In this document: in pieces, positions 11,156-23,046 of the stretch
How the letters are laid out: the number at the start of each line of letters is the position of its first letter
Numbering within the stretch: the stretch's first letter is position 1
Assembly: GCA_947846985.1 (NCBI GenBank)
Contig: CANTUZ010000024.1
Span: 2,935,791 to 2,999,790, forward strand
Length of the DNA stretch: 64,000 bases
Reading direction: 5' to 3'
Origin: Fratercula arctica
Taxonomy: Eukaryota > Chordata > Aves > Charadriiformes > Alcidae
Translations under genes and position numbers: made by a program
The notes under the pieces: generated by a model
What the model was told of the DNA's origin: nothing
What the model saw: only the letters and a program-made list of their open reading frames with translations
Database searches by the model: none

Positions 11156-11640
11156 GCTAAAAGAGACCATCTCTATCCAGAGAAAGTCCCAGGTGAAGAG
11201 CTAAGATGGGAAAAGGCTGGAAGAAGCCACTGGCAAATGGAGAAACCAAGGGCTGGACCATCACCATGGCCAGATGAGCTTCGAGGACTCCACGGTCCTT
11301 GTGGAGGGATCATTTTCGGGGTGGGCTGAGCACTGCAGACATGGCAGATCTGACAGGCCGGCGCCGGGGGCCAGGCTTGGCACAGGGAAGGGCAAAGGTG
11401 GAAGCGGAGACAACTGGAAGGGGACCCTCAGCTGCAGCCCGGGGGCGGGAGGGCGGTTTGGACTCCATCTTTGCTCCCGGAGCTGAGGACGTTTCCTGAC
11501 TCCATGAGTCATTCCCGGTGGGGTCTGTCCTCCAGCCCCTCTTGGGCAGTGGTTCTCGGGGCTCGTGTGTGTGACCAGCGCCCTGCGCTCCTCCTGGGCC
11601 CGCTGGGGCGGCTGACACTCGGTACGTTCACAGCTGCGAC
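11156..11640. other. Spacer between SEMA4A and the SLC25A44 promoter
   Basis: Unique GC-rich sequence. A TGAGTCA (AP-1 type) motif lies near 11506-11512. No gene is seen. Confidence 0.5.
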
Positions 11641-12023
11641 ATCTCCGTGCGCGCCTGGAGGCGCTGGCCCTTTAAGAGCCGGAATTCGGCGCTGTCCCTT
11701 TAAAGGCGAGGCCTCCCCGCTGCGCGCATGCGCGCTGCGTCCTCTGCGCCTCTCGCCGGGGCGCGGCGGGCGTCCGTCCTCTTTACTGAGGGCGGAAGCG
11801 CACCGTGCCTCTTCCGGAGCGGCGTCAGCCCTTCTCCAAGATGGCGCCGGCGCTTGGGCGCTGATTGCTCGGGCGGCGCGCGAGGGCCCCGACGCGCTGC
11901 GCCGCCGTTCACTTCCGGCCGGCGGCCGCCGTCGAGGGACGGGGGGGGAAGCGGCCATGGGGCGGCGGGACCGGCCGGCGGCGGGGCCAGGCGGGGCGGG
12001 GGCCTCCCGCCCGCCGGCCTGAG
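11641..12023 (+). promoter_or_regulatory. SLC25A44: SLC25A44 CpG promoter and non-coding exon 1
   Basis: Very CpG-rich. It holds two CCCTTTAA boxes (near 11668 and 11696), an NRF1-type palindrome GCGCATGCGC (11724-11733), a YY1-type AAGATGGCGCC (11839-11849) and an ETS/GABP site ACTTCCGG (11911-11918). A non-coding exon ends at 12023 before GTGAGG. The next exon of the gene starts at 16524. The transcription start is not visible directly, but the motif cluster places it near 11800-11950. Confidence 0.75.
11957..12022 (+). other. Upstream ORF in SLC25A44 leader
   Basis: An ATG at 11957 opens a 21-codon frame that stops at 12020-12022, one base before the exon 1 donor. A second tiny frame (7 codons, 11841-11864) lies upstream and is transcribed only if transcription starts before it. 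They could limit initiation at the main ATG; this is inference. Confidence 0.4.
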
Positions 12024-12546
12024 GTGAGGGGGTGGCGGAGGAGGCGGCGGGCCCGGGGCGGGAGGTGCTGGGGGGTGCGGGGCTTGGTTGTGGGGCGGGA
12101 GGAGGGGGAGGCCTGGGCGAGCGGCGGCCGCGGCCCGGCTCTGTGCCGGTGCTGTGGGTGGCTGGTGGGGTTGGGGGCGCCTGGGGCGGGTTGGGGGGCG
12201 CTGGCCGTGGGACGGGAGGGGGAGCGATGGGGAGGCCCCGGGGCAGGATGCTGACGGGGAAGGGGGGAGGGGGAGTGTCGGGGAAACCGGGGTGCGGTTT
12301 GGTGCAAGACCCCCGTGGGTGAGGAGGAGGGTGCTGCGCCACTGGCGGGCCTGGGGGCGGGAAGGGGGGACGGGCATGGAGGTGCCCTGCGGCTCCCGGG
12401 CTGCAGGAAGCAAAGGGGGAAGGGGGAGAGAGGGGGGGACACGGCCGCGACGTGAAACTGGGGCGCTGGGAAAGGCGTCTGGTCCGCACAGCTGCTCACC
12501 CCGCGGGTGACCTTGAGCAGGTCCCGTGCCAGACTCTGCACGTGTT

Positions 12547-12912
12547 CATAGAATCACAGAATGGTCCAGGATGGAAGAGACCTTTCAGATCATCGAGTCC
12601 AACCGTCACCCCAACCCTGCCCAAACCCCCACTGACCCACGTCCCTCGGCACCGCGTCTGCCCGGCTTTTAAACACCTCCAGGGATGGCGACTCCACCAC
12701 TGCCCTGGGCAGCCTCTTCCAATGCTTGACAACCCTTTTGGTGAAGAAATTTTTCCTAATATCCATCCTAAACCTCCCCTGGTGCAACATGAGGCCATTT
12801 CCTCTTGTCCTGTCATTTGTCACTTGGGAGAAGAGATTGACACACACCCCCACTCACTACAACCTCCTTTCAGGTAGCTGTAGAGAGTGATAAGGGTCTC
12901 TCCTCAGCCTCT
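12547..12912 (-). mobile_element. CR1 LINE fragment in SLC25A44 intron 1
   Basis: Begins with CATAGAATCACAGAATGG and runs through GTCCAACC and ACACCTCCAGGGATGG, all reverse complements of CR1. It belongs to the same subfamily as the plus-strand copy at 35700-35925. Confidence 0.92.
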
Positions 12913-15900
12913 TTTTTGCCGCCTTTAGAGCATGTCTGATCTTTTGTCTGGCCAAACATAAGCAGCAATGGCTTTACCTGCGAGGTAGGAGGGCGGCTGT
13001 CTGCGTAAGGCCCGCTGCGTACAGGCTGTGGGTGTGTTGGGAAGCGCTGGCCTTAGAAGGTCTCTGCCTCATCGTTTACAGAGCGACAGCTGCTTGTGGA
13101 GGAGCTGCAGATCTTCAGTGAGGCTGGTTTTATGTCCGCTTCCATCCCAGGGTAAATTTAACAGTAAAGAGTTTGAAAACGCAGCTGCCGCCTTAGACCA
13201 GGTTTGGCATAGCATGGCACGGATAAAAGGCTTCAAATTTGAGAGACGTGTCACGGATTCGTTTGGTCTCGTGCTTTCCCACTTGAGAGGATCTCCACAG
13301 GCAACCGCCTATAGCGGTTGGGGCTTGGGAAGGCGACCTCGCCGCCTGCTTCTGGATGGTTCCCAGGCCATCGTGCAAAGGCATTAGTATGCTGAGCAGG
13401 AAACACCCTTGGCCAGGGGTACACAAAGGACCCGTCTTAATTTGCCAAAGAATCATATTTAGGTAGAGCTGCAGCAAAAAAGGTTTGGAGAACGGATTGC
13501 TGGGGCTGCATTAAAAAGGAGATAAACTGAGGGAGGGTGTTCGCACAAAGTTGCAGTCTGTGTTTAGAAGACTGAAGCTGTGTCCTGTGGGTCATACCAC
13601 TAATTAGGGAGAGAGCAGAAGCAGGTATAGTCGGCTTGGTAATCCTCTGCTTTAATTCCTAGGCAGAAAGTCAAGAAATGCTTTTCTATTCAGGGTGAGA
13701 AGTCACCATCTGCATAGATCTATTGAAGTGTAGTTTTGGCGTGGAAACTGTTCAAGTGTGGAAGTAGAGAATGGCTCCATGACCTGGGAGGGAAGCTGGT
13801 GTACTTGTGATTTGTTTTGGAGGGCAGGCCACTTCTTTTGAGATTTAGCAATTACTTTTATATTGATCTCCCCAAATTTACTTTGAAAGATCATCAAAGA
13901 GTTACTGAAACTGGATGCAACAAGATCGGACCTTGCCTCTGAGCAAGGCCCTGCATGGAATTTCTGGAGGAATAAATGGCTCTGAGCAAAACTCTCATCT
14001 TGGCAGAGCAAGAATTGTGGCCGTGGTGGTCAAACCGAAGCATCCCTGGTGAGGCCAGGCTGCCGTCCCTCTCCACCTCCCACAGGAGGAGCTTCTGCCT
14101 TCGATTGCTCGCGGGCCCTGGGATTAGAGTGATGTTGTCTTTTTAATTTAGATCCTAAGTGAAAGCGGTTATTAGTAAGAGTCCAAAGAAAGTATGGTTA
14201 CTTCCTCAAGGAGATTACGTCTGAAATTCTAAAAACAAAGCGCTATAGCACATAACACTGAATAAAAATCAAGCATACTTTTAAAATTATTATTTATTTG
14301 TTTTCCTTATGGTGGTAGTGAGGATTTTTCTTAGCAGGTACACCTTACCCGTCACACGGGGAGCTGTGTTACAAATGGTTCCGTTTTTAAGTGGCAGAGG
14401 AACGTGGAGTATGGACTAAGCCCTCAGGCTTCACCGGGAAATTGCATTGGCTAGATTTTATTTTATTGGGGTTTTTTATAAAATATTAAGCTAATGTAAC
14501 TCCTGACAAGAGGAAAATAATGTTTTTATAGGTGCTGTGTGCAGATAATTCATGTAGGAAGCTTTATGCTGTCTAATTATGCCTGTATTAGTGAACTAGT
14601 AATACTGTAGTTATAATTAAAGCAATACAACTTTTGTTTGCGTTATCTGTCAAGTCAATTGACTGGAACAATGAAGTGTAGTTTTACTGGGTAAAACAGG
14701 GTTTCCCCCCACCCTCCCTGTTGGACCCGGGTGCCCTTGGGTATTTTTAACTTCACTATCCCATCAGCAGGAGCCGTGGCAGCCTGTAACGCTGTTTGCT
14801 GATGTTAAGCAAATATTTTGTTGGCAGATAGGCAATGAAATGGTCCGTTAATAGCACCCCCCCCATCACCCTCCCCCCCATAATTTCATAATCAGAATTT
14901 CTTCTCTGTGCCAGAGGTAAATAATTGCCAGTTGTTTTGTTATTGCATCTCTAACCAAATGGCTGTTGGCTGTTTGAGCTCTCTTCGTGAAGCCTGCAAT
15001 TTTGAGGCGTTTGTGCCATGGCCTTTCCGCGTTACACTGATAACGTAAAATGGCCCCCAGATTGCTGGGTGGTGGTGACTGCATCTCACGTTAAATTTCA
15101 GTTATTACTCCGTCTAGATTCAAAGCGAATCAGTTTTCAGATCTCTGGTTTTGGCACCCTTGTTCCAATTTCGGCATTTACAAGTGGAGCTACTCGGTAT
15201 CGCTCTGCTCTCCAACAGCGCTGCTTGTGTCTGTGCACAGACTTCAGATACCCATTTCCCGGAGCCTGGAGTATAAGCTGTGAGGCAGCTGCAGTCAAGC
15301 GCTTTCTAATAATTTTGCAGTCTGTTATTCCTGAAAGACCTTGTTTTCAATATGGGAAGAAGGTCCTTGTGGTCAGTGAAAATAATTGGTTTCCTGTTGG
15401 GTTGATTCTGTGAGATGCTCTTCTTGCTTGTATATGCCTGGCCCAGCAAGGAGGTTCACTAATTCCAAGCTTGGTTAATCATGCACCAAATTAGAGCAAA
15501 TTACAGCCAAAAGGGAGATGGGTGGAACTACCGAGAGTCTTGTCCTGGGGAAGCAGCTGGGATGCGGCTGCCTGAGGGATGAGACGCAGGGATGGCGCTT
15601 CGGGGGCAGGAGCTGGGCTCGCGCAGGGTCTGCCGGAGGAGACTGAATCGGGAGCTCCCCTCCTCGTCCCTCGGTTCCTGGTGCTCTGAATGCTGCCAAA
15701 ATTGGAAGGATGGCAGGTTTGTGAGCGTTATCGTACCAGAAGGGATGATGCAGTATTGGAAGTGAGGGTGAACTTTGCTCGCCTTAGCTTAAAAGCGCAG
15801 TTAGGCACTGCTCAACTGAGAGGTCCCCGAGCTGTGATTTTTAACCCTTTCTTTTCAGGGTCTTGGTCATGAACGTGGAGACTCTGCGTGGCTGTTTGCA

Positions 15901-16523
15901 TTTGCCTTGTTCTCCCATTGTTGCTCTTCTTTTCACAACCTTCTCTTCCCCCTTCCCTGGCTTGCATCACCCTCCAGCTTTAGGAAGGTCAAAATGGAAA
16001 TGCCCAGAAAAATGTGTCTTAATTTGTGCAGAGAATCTGGGAACACAAATGGAGATGTGTTGCTTCTTTCTTTGTAGAGGGCCTGGAACTGAAAAGTGAC
16101 ATCCTGACATCTTGGAGCATTGCAAACCCGGAATGACTGGGAAGAAGCTGCTTTGGTTGACAAGCCATGGTCCTGCCTGTTCGTTAAAAGGTAGTGCTTG
16201 CTGTCGGAGCAGTGCTCTTCCTCTGTGGATCTCAAACTGCTTTGCAAAGTCTGGCAAGCTTTGCTTTGCAGCAGGGTGGTCTGGACCGTAGTAAGAACTG
16301 CCGTGTGTGCAGACTGTTAGAGTTTAACAAATAGCGATGGTGACATCAGAAGGTGCCGCTATCAACCACGTGATACGGCCCTGCTTCCCGAGGTCACAGT
16401 CCCACCGCTCTGCCCACAGAATGGTTTATGGGTGCTTCAGGAAAATCAGCGAAGTTAGGTGACGTAGGCTGCTTTACCTGTCTTAGGTGCTTCGTCATCT
16501 ACTGAAAGTGTCTCTCGTTTCAG
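12913..16523 (+). other. SLC25A44: Remainder of SLC25A44 intron 1
   Basis: AT-richer unique intronic sequence ending in the TCTCTCGTTTCAG acceptor at 16523. No further gene, repeat array or RNA gene is recognised. Confidence 0.7.
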
Positions 16524-16637
16524 ATGCCAGCTCTTCCAACCTAGGCAGTCACGACGGGAGGGCTGAGCCTGGACCTGCTCTGTACTTTTGAGGTTGATCT
16601 GGGACATACCACCTCTCCTTCCCCACTCCGAGGAGTC

Positions 16638-19600
16638 ATGGAGGACAAACGCAACATCCCCATCATTGAGTGGGAGCACCTGGACAAAAGGAAATTCTAC
16701 GTGTTTGGGATTTGCATGACTATGATGATCCGGGTGAGCGTTTACCCTTTCACACTTATCCGAACACGGTTGCAGGTTCAGAAGGGCAAGAGCCTGTACA
16801 ATGGGACTTTTGATGCTTTTGTGAAAATCCTGCGGACAGAAGGGACAGCTGGGCTCTACCGTGGCTTTTTGGTCAACACTTTCACCCTGATCTCCGGACA
16901 GTGCTATGTGACAACGTATGAGCTCACTCGAAAGTATGTGTCACGGTACAACAACAACAACGCTGTGAAGTCGCTGGTGGCAGGCGGCTCAGCCTCCCTG
17001 GTGGCCCAGAGCATCACCGTGCCCATCGATGTCATCTCCCAACATCTCATGATGCAGAGGAAGGGGGAAAGCATGGGCAGGTTTAAGGTGCAGAACCAAG
17101 ACGGCAAGCGGATGTTGGTCTTTGGCCAAACCAAGGACATCATTGTACAGATTTTCAAGGCTGATGGCTTTAGAGGCTTCTACAGGGGCTATGTGGCCTC
17201 GCTGCTCACCTATATTCCCAACAGTGCGGTCTGGTGGCCCTTCTACCACTTCTATGCCGGTGAGTGAAAGGAGGCTTTGAATGTGTCTTATCCCAGGAGA
17301 CCTAGAAGCCCCTCGGATCGACTCTGAAACTGTGCACCCAGCGTGATTTGCTTTCTCTCTTTGATTTGGGGTGGGAGCAGAACCTGTCTTGAAACAAATA
17401 GCTGTATCCAGTTTAATTGCATTCTGCAGATGTTGGGTGGAAGCTTAACTGTTTGTTTTAAATGCAGAGTTAAAGTATAGGGGTCTGACTGTTAGAGGAC
17501 TTAAAACTAGGTGGCTCTAGGCAAGGGGGACCTCATGTGTATACTTTAACTTTCTCTTCTGCTAATCCCAAATAACGCTTACTTTCTGCATGGAAGTGAG
17601 GAAGGCTGTTGTCTGGCATTGGGCAGAGTTTTGAAGCCACTGTGTAAGTATAATTCCTCTTTCAGTTCACATGGACTCTGGAGTCTCATATAGAGCCACA
17701 AATCTCATAGCAAAACTAAACAGCAGGCACAGAGAAAGGCCAAAGCTTCTGTGGTTTTGTGTCTTAAGATTATGCTTCAGTTTCCATACCTTTAAAACTG
17801 GCACCAAGCCTTGTGATACAAAACGACACTCAACAGTATGTTCTCTCTCCCTAGCTCAGCCCTGGTAATCCTCAGGGTGTTCCCAAATACTAAAGATATT
17901 GGTCAGCTAAGATTTATTTTCCACCCCCCCAATAATCCTTTAGATTTGTCATGCAGCTTTGCATGTGGTTTTTAGACTAATATTTACCTAATAGCAATCT
18001 GCCTAAAAGTGATGATAATGAGAGGCTCAGATTTCACTGTACTAGGCTTAAAGTATATCTTGGAAATCACCTGCTTCTAAAAATACAGGTGTGTCGAATA
18101 TCTAGTTTGCTTTTCAGAGTGGGCGCATTCTGGTAACAATGGTTATACATCAGTGGTGCCTTTAAATGGCAACAGCAGCTTGAGGTGTTGGTCCAGTGTG
18201 AACTTCTTGGGAGCGCTCCCTTCACTCTCCATGTCAACGCTTTTTAATACCAAAAATCCACTGTATTAACGGTAAGACTTTCATGCCAAAAAGGTTCAAA
18301 ATCTAAGAACGAGAAAGTTGATATGGAGTGAACAGACCTTGCTGTCTTTCCTTGTCTTCTGGAGTGGCAATCAAGATGATGCTAAACATTAAGCCCCAGC
18401 TTTCAGTACATCTCTGCTTTGGCTGCCTTTTCCAGCCCCCTGTCCCTGGATAGAGTGCAGGTCTCGGCTGGCAGCGGCACTGGTCATTGAACCTTCCTCG
18501 GGCTCAAAGTACAGCGCTGGCAGCGATTCAGCTCCGTGTTCTGGGTTCAAACACGGCAGCTTCCTTCCCTCTTGCCAGAGAGACGCAAGCACCACATCAT
18601 CCAAAGAAACTGAGACTTTTGGACTGTCTTCCCTACAACTTGAACCAATAAAAGCGTGGGAGGTTCAAATCCCGTTTGCCAGGTAGTAGGAGCAGAATGA
18701 GGAAATCCCTGGGCAGAGCAGGACGTAGCGCTTTTCTCCCGAGAGATCCCACAGTGGGCTACCACATGGATATCTCTTGGACAGGGTCGTCGGTGGTAGT
18801 GACAGCTTTCTGGAGCTGTGTGAAACTTTGCAGGCAACTTCCGATAGCCCTTGTCTAAAGGTTTCCCCCGTGCCTTTTACAGGGGGTGGATGTTTCCGTG
18901 CTCTGATCTGGGAACGTACAGTCTTATTCTGCCCTGTTTGCCCAGCAGGTCTGAGCGCCTGCGGTTGAGCTGATCAGAGGCTGTGTGATGGAGCTGCTGG
19001 GGTGTTGACGGGCTTGTTCCCTGTGCTTTGCTGACTTTCTGGTTGATGCAGAAAGCGCCGTTCAGACATGCTGTGGGAGGAGGTGACAGGTTGTAAATCA
19101 GGGATTCTGCCCACTGCAAATCAGTCTAAATTAGCAGGTGGAGTTCAGAAAGTGATAAGCAGCCACTCGTCTGAAACTTTACTCTCTTCTCTCTCTCCCA
19201 TTCCCAGAACAGCTTTCCAGCTTGACTCCTAAAGACTGTCCCCATCTCCTCCTGCAAGCTATATCGGGGCCGCTGGCAGCTGCCACAGCTTCCACCCTCA
19301 CCAACCCCATGGATGTCATCAGAGCTCGGGTTCAGGTAAGAGCTCAGCCTGCTCGGCACGTCTGTCTGCAACAACAGCGTGACGCAGGGGTGGGGTTCGA
19401 TCTCGCCTCTTTGATCTCTGTGGCTTCAGGTAAACGGCTCCCCTTCTCTCCCTCTTCATAGGTTGGTTTGTCCTAGATACCGTGCTGCTTAATTTACGCT
19501 CGGTCTTAAGAGGGGGCAGCTCAGGTAGCAAGGCTGGCTTCGCCTACCCGAACGGCTCAAATGAGGTTTCCCTCATTTGGCATCCTCCGTGGCATCCTTC

Positions 19601-20090
19601 AGAAGAGGCGAGGTGCTTCCAGCAGTGTCAGTTTTAGTGAGACTTGAGCTGTCGTGTAGATCCAGCCCCTTCTAGACAGGCGCAGATGGGAAGGAGGAGG
19701 AGACAGGTCTAAGAATCCCACTTACTGCTGCCTATTTAGGACTTCGTGCCTTTCCGCCCCCAGGGAGTTCTGGAGACTAGATGAAGGTTATTGGACTGGC
19801 TGATCTGTAGTCTCTAGAGTCTTCAGTTGGAGCAGAGCCCCAGAGCAGCTCAGCTTGGAAGTCTGGCAGCTCAGTGAATATTTGTTCTGGCTTTGCAGGT
19901 GGAAGGCAAGAGCTCCATCATCCTCACCTTCAAACAGCTCATGGCAGAGGAAGGTCCCTGGGGCCTGACTAAAGGCCTCTCCGCCCGCATCATCTCGGCC
20001 ACTCCTTCCACCATCGTCATCGTGGTGGGGTATGAAACGCTGAAGAAGCTGAGCCTCCGCCCGGAGCTGGTGGATTCGAGACACTGGTAG
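16638..20090 (+). CDS. SLC25A44: Mitochondrial carrier SLC25A44, 3 coding exons
   Basis: Six-helix carrier of the mitochondrial inner membrane, known in mammals to import branched-chain amino acids. Coding exons are 16638-17259 (the exon itself starts at 16524 after an acceptor), 19208-19335 and 19899-20090. Phases join cleanly to give 313 residues, against 314 in human. The three carrier signature positions are seen: P37-F-T-L-I-R42, P129-I-D-V-I-S134 and P241-M-D-V-I-R246. The first lacks the usual acidic residue and the second lacks the final basic one, as expected for this divergent subfamily. The N-terminus MEDKRNIPIIEWEHLD matches the family. The ATG is the first in exon 2. It follows SEMA4A and precedes PMF1, as in mammals. 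I recognise it by overall sequence, so confidence is high. Confidence 0.97.
17260..19207 (+). other. SLC25A44: SLC25A44 intron 2
   Basis: A 1.95 kb intron with GTGAGT donor and TTCCCAG acceptor. Unique sequence, with nothing else recognised. Confidence 0.8.
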
Positions 20091-20406
20091 AGGCAGCCGG
20101 TGGAAGAGAAACCACCTTTTTAACCCTCTGAGTTTGGACCGATGGTTGAAAGCTCAGGAGGAGAGGCAGCTGCTGTCTCTTCTGTCTCTAAGCTGGTTTC
20201 GCAGTACAAGGCAGAAGCAAGAGCAACTGCAGTTCACCTCTTTAGATTCAATTGTACACAATGCTCTGCTGCTGTTTTCTGCTTAAATCCATCAAAATGT
20301 GACCTTTGGCAACGCTGTTTGCCTGTGACAGTTCATTCAAGAGCAGCCAGGTGCGTGAACGCATCCCGGCGAGTTCTTAATTCCCTTTTTTTTTTTTTTT
20401 TTTTAA

Positions 20407-20412
20407 ATTAAA
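20407..20412 (+). terminator. SLC25A44: SLC25A44 proximal polyadenylation signal
   Basis: ATTAAA just after a T-run, 317 bp past the stop codon. Confidence 0.5.
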
Positions 20413-20981
20413 GACTTACTGGCTGAAGCAGGAAGCCAGTTTATTCTTTAAATTATTTTAATTTTTGCCAAACTTCGGAGGAGGGGAGTCTAACTGACTG
20501 CAGCAGAGCCCTCTGGTGGGTTGTGTGCTGATTGCAGTTGTACTGCGGGAAGCTGGAAGAGTAGAATAGACAAGTAGATTTCGCCAATCGCCCGCGTTTA
20601 TCTCTAGAAGATGTGAGACGAGAGTAACCCGGAACCACTTAAGACCTTATTTACCGCATTTTGGGTAGATCTGTACATACCTTTTTTGTATGTTGTTGGA
20701 AAATGTTTCCTATCTCTCATCCTTCAAACAGTGAGCTGGCTGATAGGCAAGTTAGGAGTTGAGCTGGCTGTTTGTAATTAGCTGATAGCAATTTTGACAC
20801 CTAACCTATGGTTTTAATCCGTTGTTATTTAATTATTTTTTTTTTTTAATTTTATTTTAGGGAAGGTTATTCTGATTTCTGGGGAACTGAGTGGTTGTTC
20901 TGTGGCCTTGTTCAATGTGAGTGTCCATACTGCATGTTCAGGGTGGCTGCTGCCACTTCCCACCTGTAGTTAGTTTAAGCC

Positions 20982-21042
20982 CCAGCAGATGCGGAGTTTG
21001 GAAGTGTCAGATTCCAGCAGATGCGGAGTTTGGAAGTGTCAG
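20982..21042 (+). repeat. Two 29 bp direct repeats, period 32
   Basis: The segment starting CCAGCAGATGCGGAG is present twice without mismatch, separated by 3 bp. Confidence 0.9.
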
Positions 21043-21119
21043 GTCGCGGTGCTGCCAGCAGCCCAGAGAAGAACTGCACGGGATGTGAGCTACAACGGGA
21101 TGTGAGGTGGGGGAGGGGA

Positions 21120-21129
21120 AAGAAAAAAA

Positions 21130-21162
<33 letters not shown>

Positions 21163-21172
21163 AAACCCAAAC
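21120..21172. repeat. A-rich (AAAAC)n tract
   Basis: Simple A-rich sequence with repeated AAAAC units. Confidence 0.9.
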
Positions 21173-22254
21173 AAACCCGCTCATACTGGCTTTTGATCCA
21201 GTTCAAACCTGATTGGCATGTTCATATTGAATAAGAAGTAATGGTTCGCTAATACTTTTTAAGTTTAAATCCTGCTTGTCCTGTTTGGGAAGGGCAAGGA
21301 CGATTCTTTGCGCACTCCGGCTGCATCAAAACCTTCAGCTCTTGGTCTGTGTTTTTTACCAGATGAAAACTTGCAATCGAGTGATGAAGCAAGAGGCTGC
21401 TCTTTGGGGGGAGGAGGAATGAAGGGATTGTTTTGACTTCGCTCTGCTGGTCTGGTCTCAGGATTTGAGATTTGCCTCTCGCGATGCCAGCCCAGGCCTG
21501 GTGCTCATCCCAGGTCGCTGTATGTCTGGGAGGCGAGAGATACACCTCCAACAACAGATATTTATATATATATCGCCGCCTCTGTTCATCTCAAGGCTGT
21601 AACAAGGAATTCTTGGTTGTTGCATTGATCCTGTGGCTGCTGCCGGGCTCTTGGCTGCCTTTTCACCTGGGAGTTGCTGAGTGTGGCTCTTGCCATCATC
21701 CCGCTGTCTGCAGTTGAGCCGTGCAGGGGCTGGATGTGCTGCGGTTCCTGCTGGAGGTGGGACAAGACGCTGCTGAAGTTGGAGAGAGACTTTTATGTTT
21801 AAGGGCAGAACTCGGTTATAAGATACATCACTCTTTACTGGGGTTGCAGATGAGTCATCAAAGGCCTTTTTAATCCCACCTTTGTTTTCTGCAGCGTTAA
21901 ATAAGGTGACGTATGCCCGAGCTGTTGGAGCAGCGTGTTCTGAGAGCTGCTCTCTGTCGCCTTTTTGGCGTTTAAAAGTCGACCCCAGTCGGTTCTTTCT
22001 GTAATAGTGGATTCCACTCTAAAAAGCGGAACAGCACCATCACCAGATTGCAAGTATCCCGAGCCCACGGGAGCCCCGGTCTCGCACAAAGGCGGTACTA
22101 ATACCAATATTAAAAGAAATGGTAATGATCATCCTCTGCTGATTGCCAGCAGGGTAAGTCTGGGTGCGTGTTGCGAAGTGGCAGACAGCACGAATGTAGG
22201 GAGACACTTTAAAGCTTAATGTTCCTCTCCTAACCAGCGAAGTTCTTGACAACT

Positions 22255-22260
22255 AATAAA
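22255..22260 (+). terminator. SLC25A44: SLC25A44 distal polyadenylation signal
   Basis: Canonical AATAAA about 2.2 kb after the stop. Usage cannot be judged from sequence alone. Confidence 0.4.
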
Positions 22261-22789
22261 CTTCAGAGACCTTCGGTTTGACGCCTGAGTTTAAAAGCGC
22301 GTTAGTCGCGGGGAGTGCGCTCGCCGAGGGAGTCTGCCGGGTCCTGCCGTCTCACAGCGATGCTTTCTTGGTTTTAATGCTTTGCCTGGTGAGTAGCGCT
22401 AGGAGGGACCTGACAAAAAACGAGGACGGTGACGGTGTGTAAAGCTGAGCAAGCCAGAAGAAAAGAGGTTAAAGCAGGTGTAGCGCCTGAAGCCACAGAG
22501 CACAAATCCTCTGTTACAATCCGCGGGTAGTTCTAGTTAGCTCTATTCCCCTCCCTTTCTGTGCTGAACTTGGGTTATTCTTCCCCCTTTGAATTCTTCA
22601 GGCTTTGGTTGCTTTTTTTCATTAAATAATGGAGTGTGTGAGTCAGGCTGTGAGTGGACTTGGGTGGGGGTGTCAGGAGAGGGATGGTCGATTACACTTC
22701 AGGGGCTAGCTCGCTGCTTCCTGCCGTGAGGCGGGGGAGGAAGCATGTCGCCCGTCTGTGATTTTTATTGCTTTTGGGTTTTTTAACAT

Positions 22790-23046
22790 TTAAGCCGTTG
22801 TGCCCCGTGGCGGGGCTGGGCTGGGCCGCGCCCCTTGGCCGCCGAGGCCACGCCCCAATGCACAGGCCACGCCCCCAACACACAGGCCACGCCCCTGCCT
22901 GTAGCAGAGAGGCGTGGCGCCCCTCCCCGCATGCGCACTGGGGGAGGGGCGGGACCCGCGCAGCCATCCAATGGGCGCGCCGCAGCGCGGCGGCGGCAGC
23001 CAATGAGCGGCAGTGGCGGGCCCGGCGGGCGGTGGAAGATGGCGGC
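22790..23046 (+). promoter_or_regulatory. PMF1: PMF1 CpG promoter with TISU start
   Basis: A GC-rich, TATA-less promoter. Three AGGCCACGCCCC boxes lie at 22845, 22864 and 22884, about 20 bp apart. An NRF1-like GCATGCGCA is at 22929-22937. CCAAT boxes are at 22968-22972 and 23000-23004. GAAGATGGCGGC at 23035-23046 spans the start codon and fits the TISU consensus (SAASATGGCGGC), an element that combines YY1 binding with initiation from very short leaders. Confidence 0.8.

Larger units (their letters stand above)
20091..22275 (+). other. SLC25A44: SLC25A44 3' UTR and downstream sequence
   Basis: Two candidate polyadenylation signals are seen, ATTAAA at 20407-20412 and AATAAA at 22255-22260, so the UTR is about 0.3 or 2.2 kb long. 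A 29 bp direct repeat (20982-21010 and 21014-21042) and an A-rich AAAAC tract (21120-21172) lie inside. Confidence 0.55.

Noticed and set aside
18659..18680. tRNA-like B box GGTTCAAATCCC
   Set aside because: The flanking bases do not form a T stem and no A box or acceptor stem is found at the right distance.
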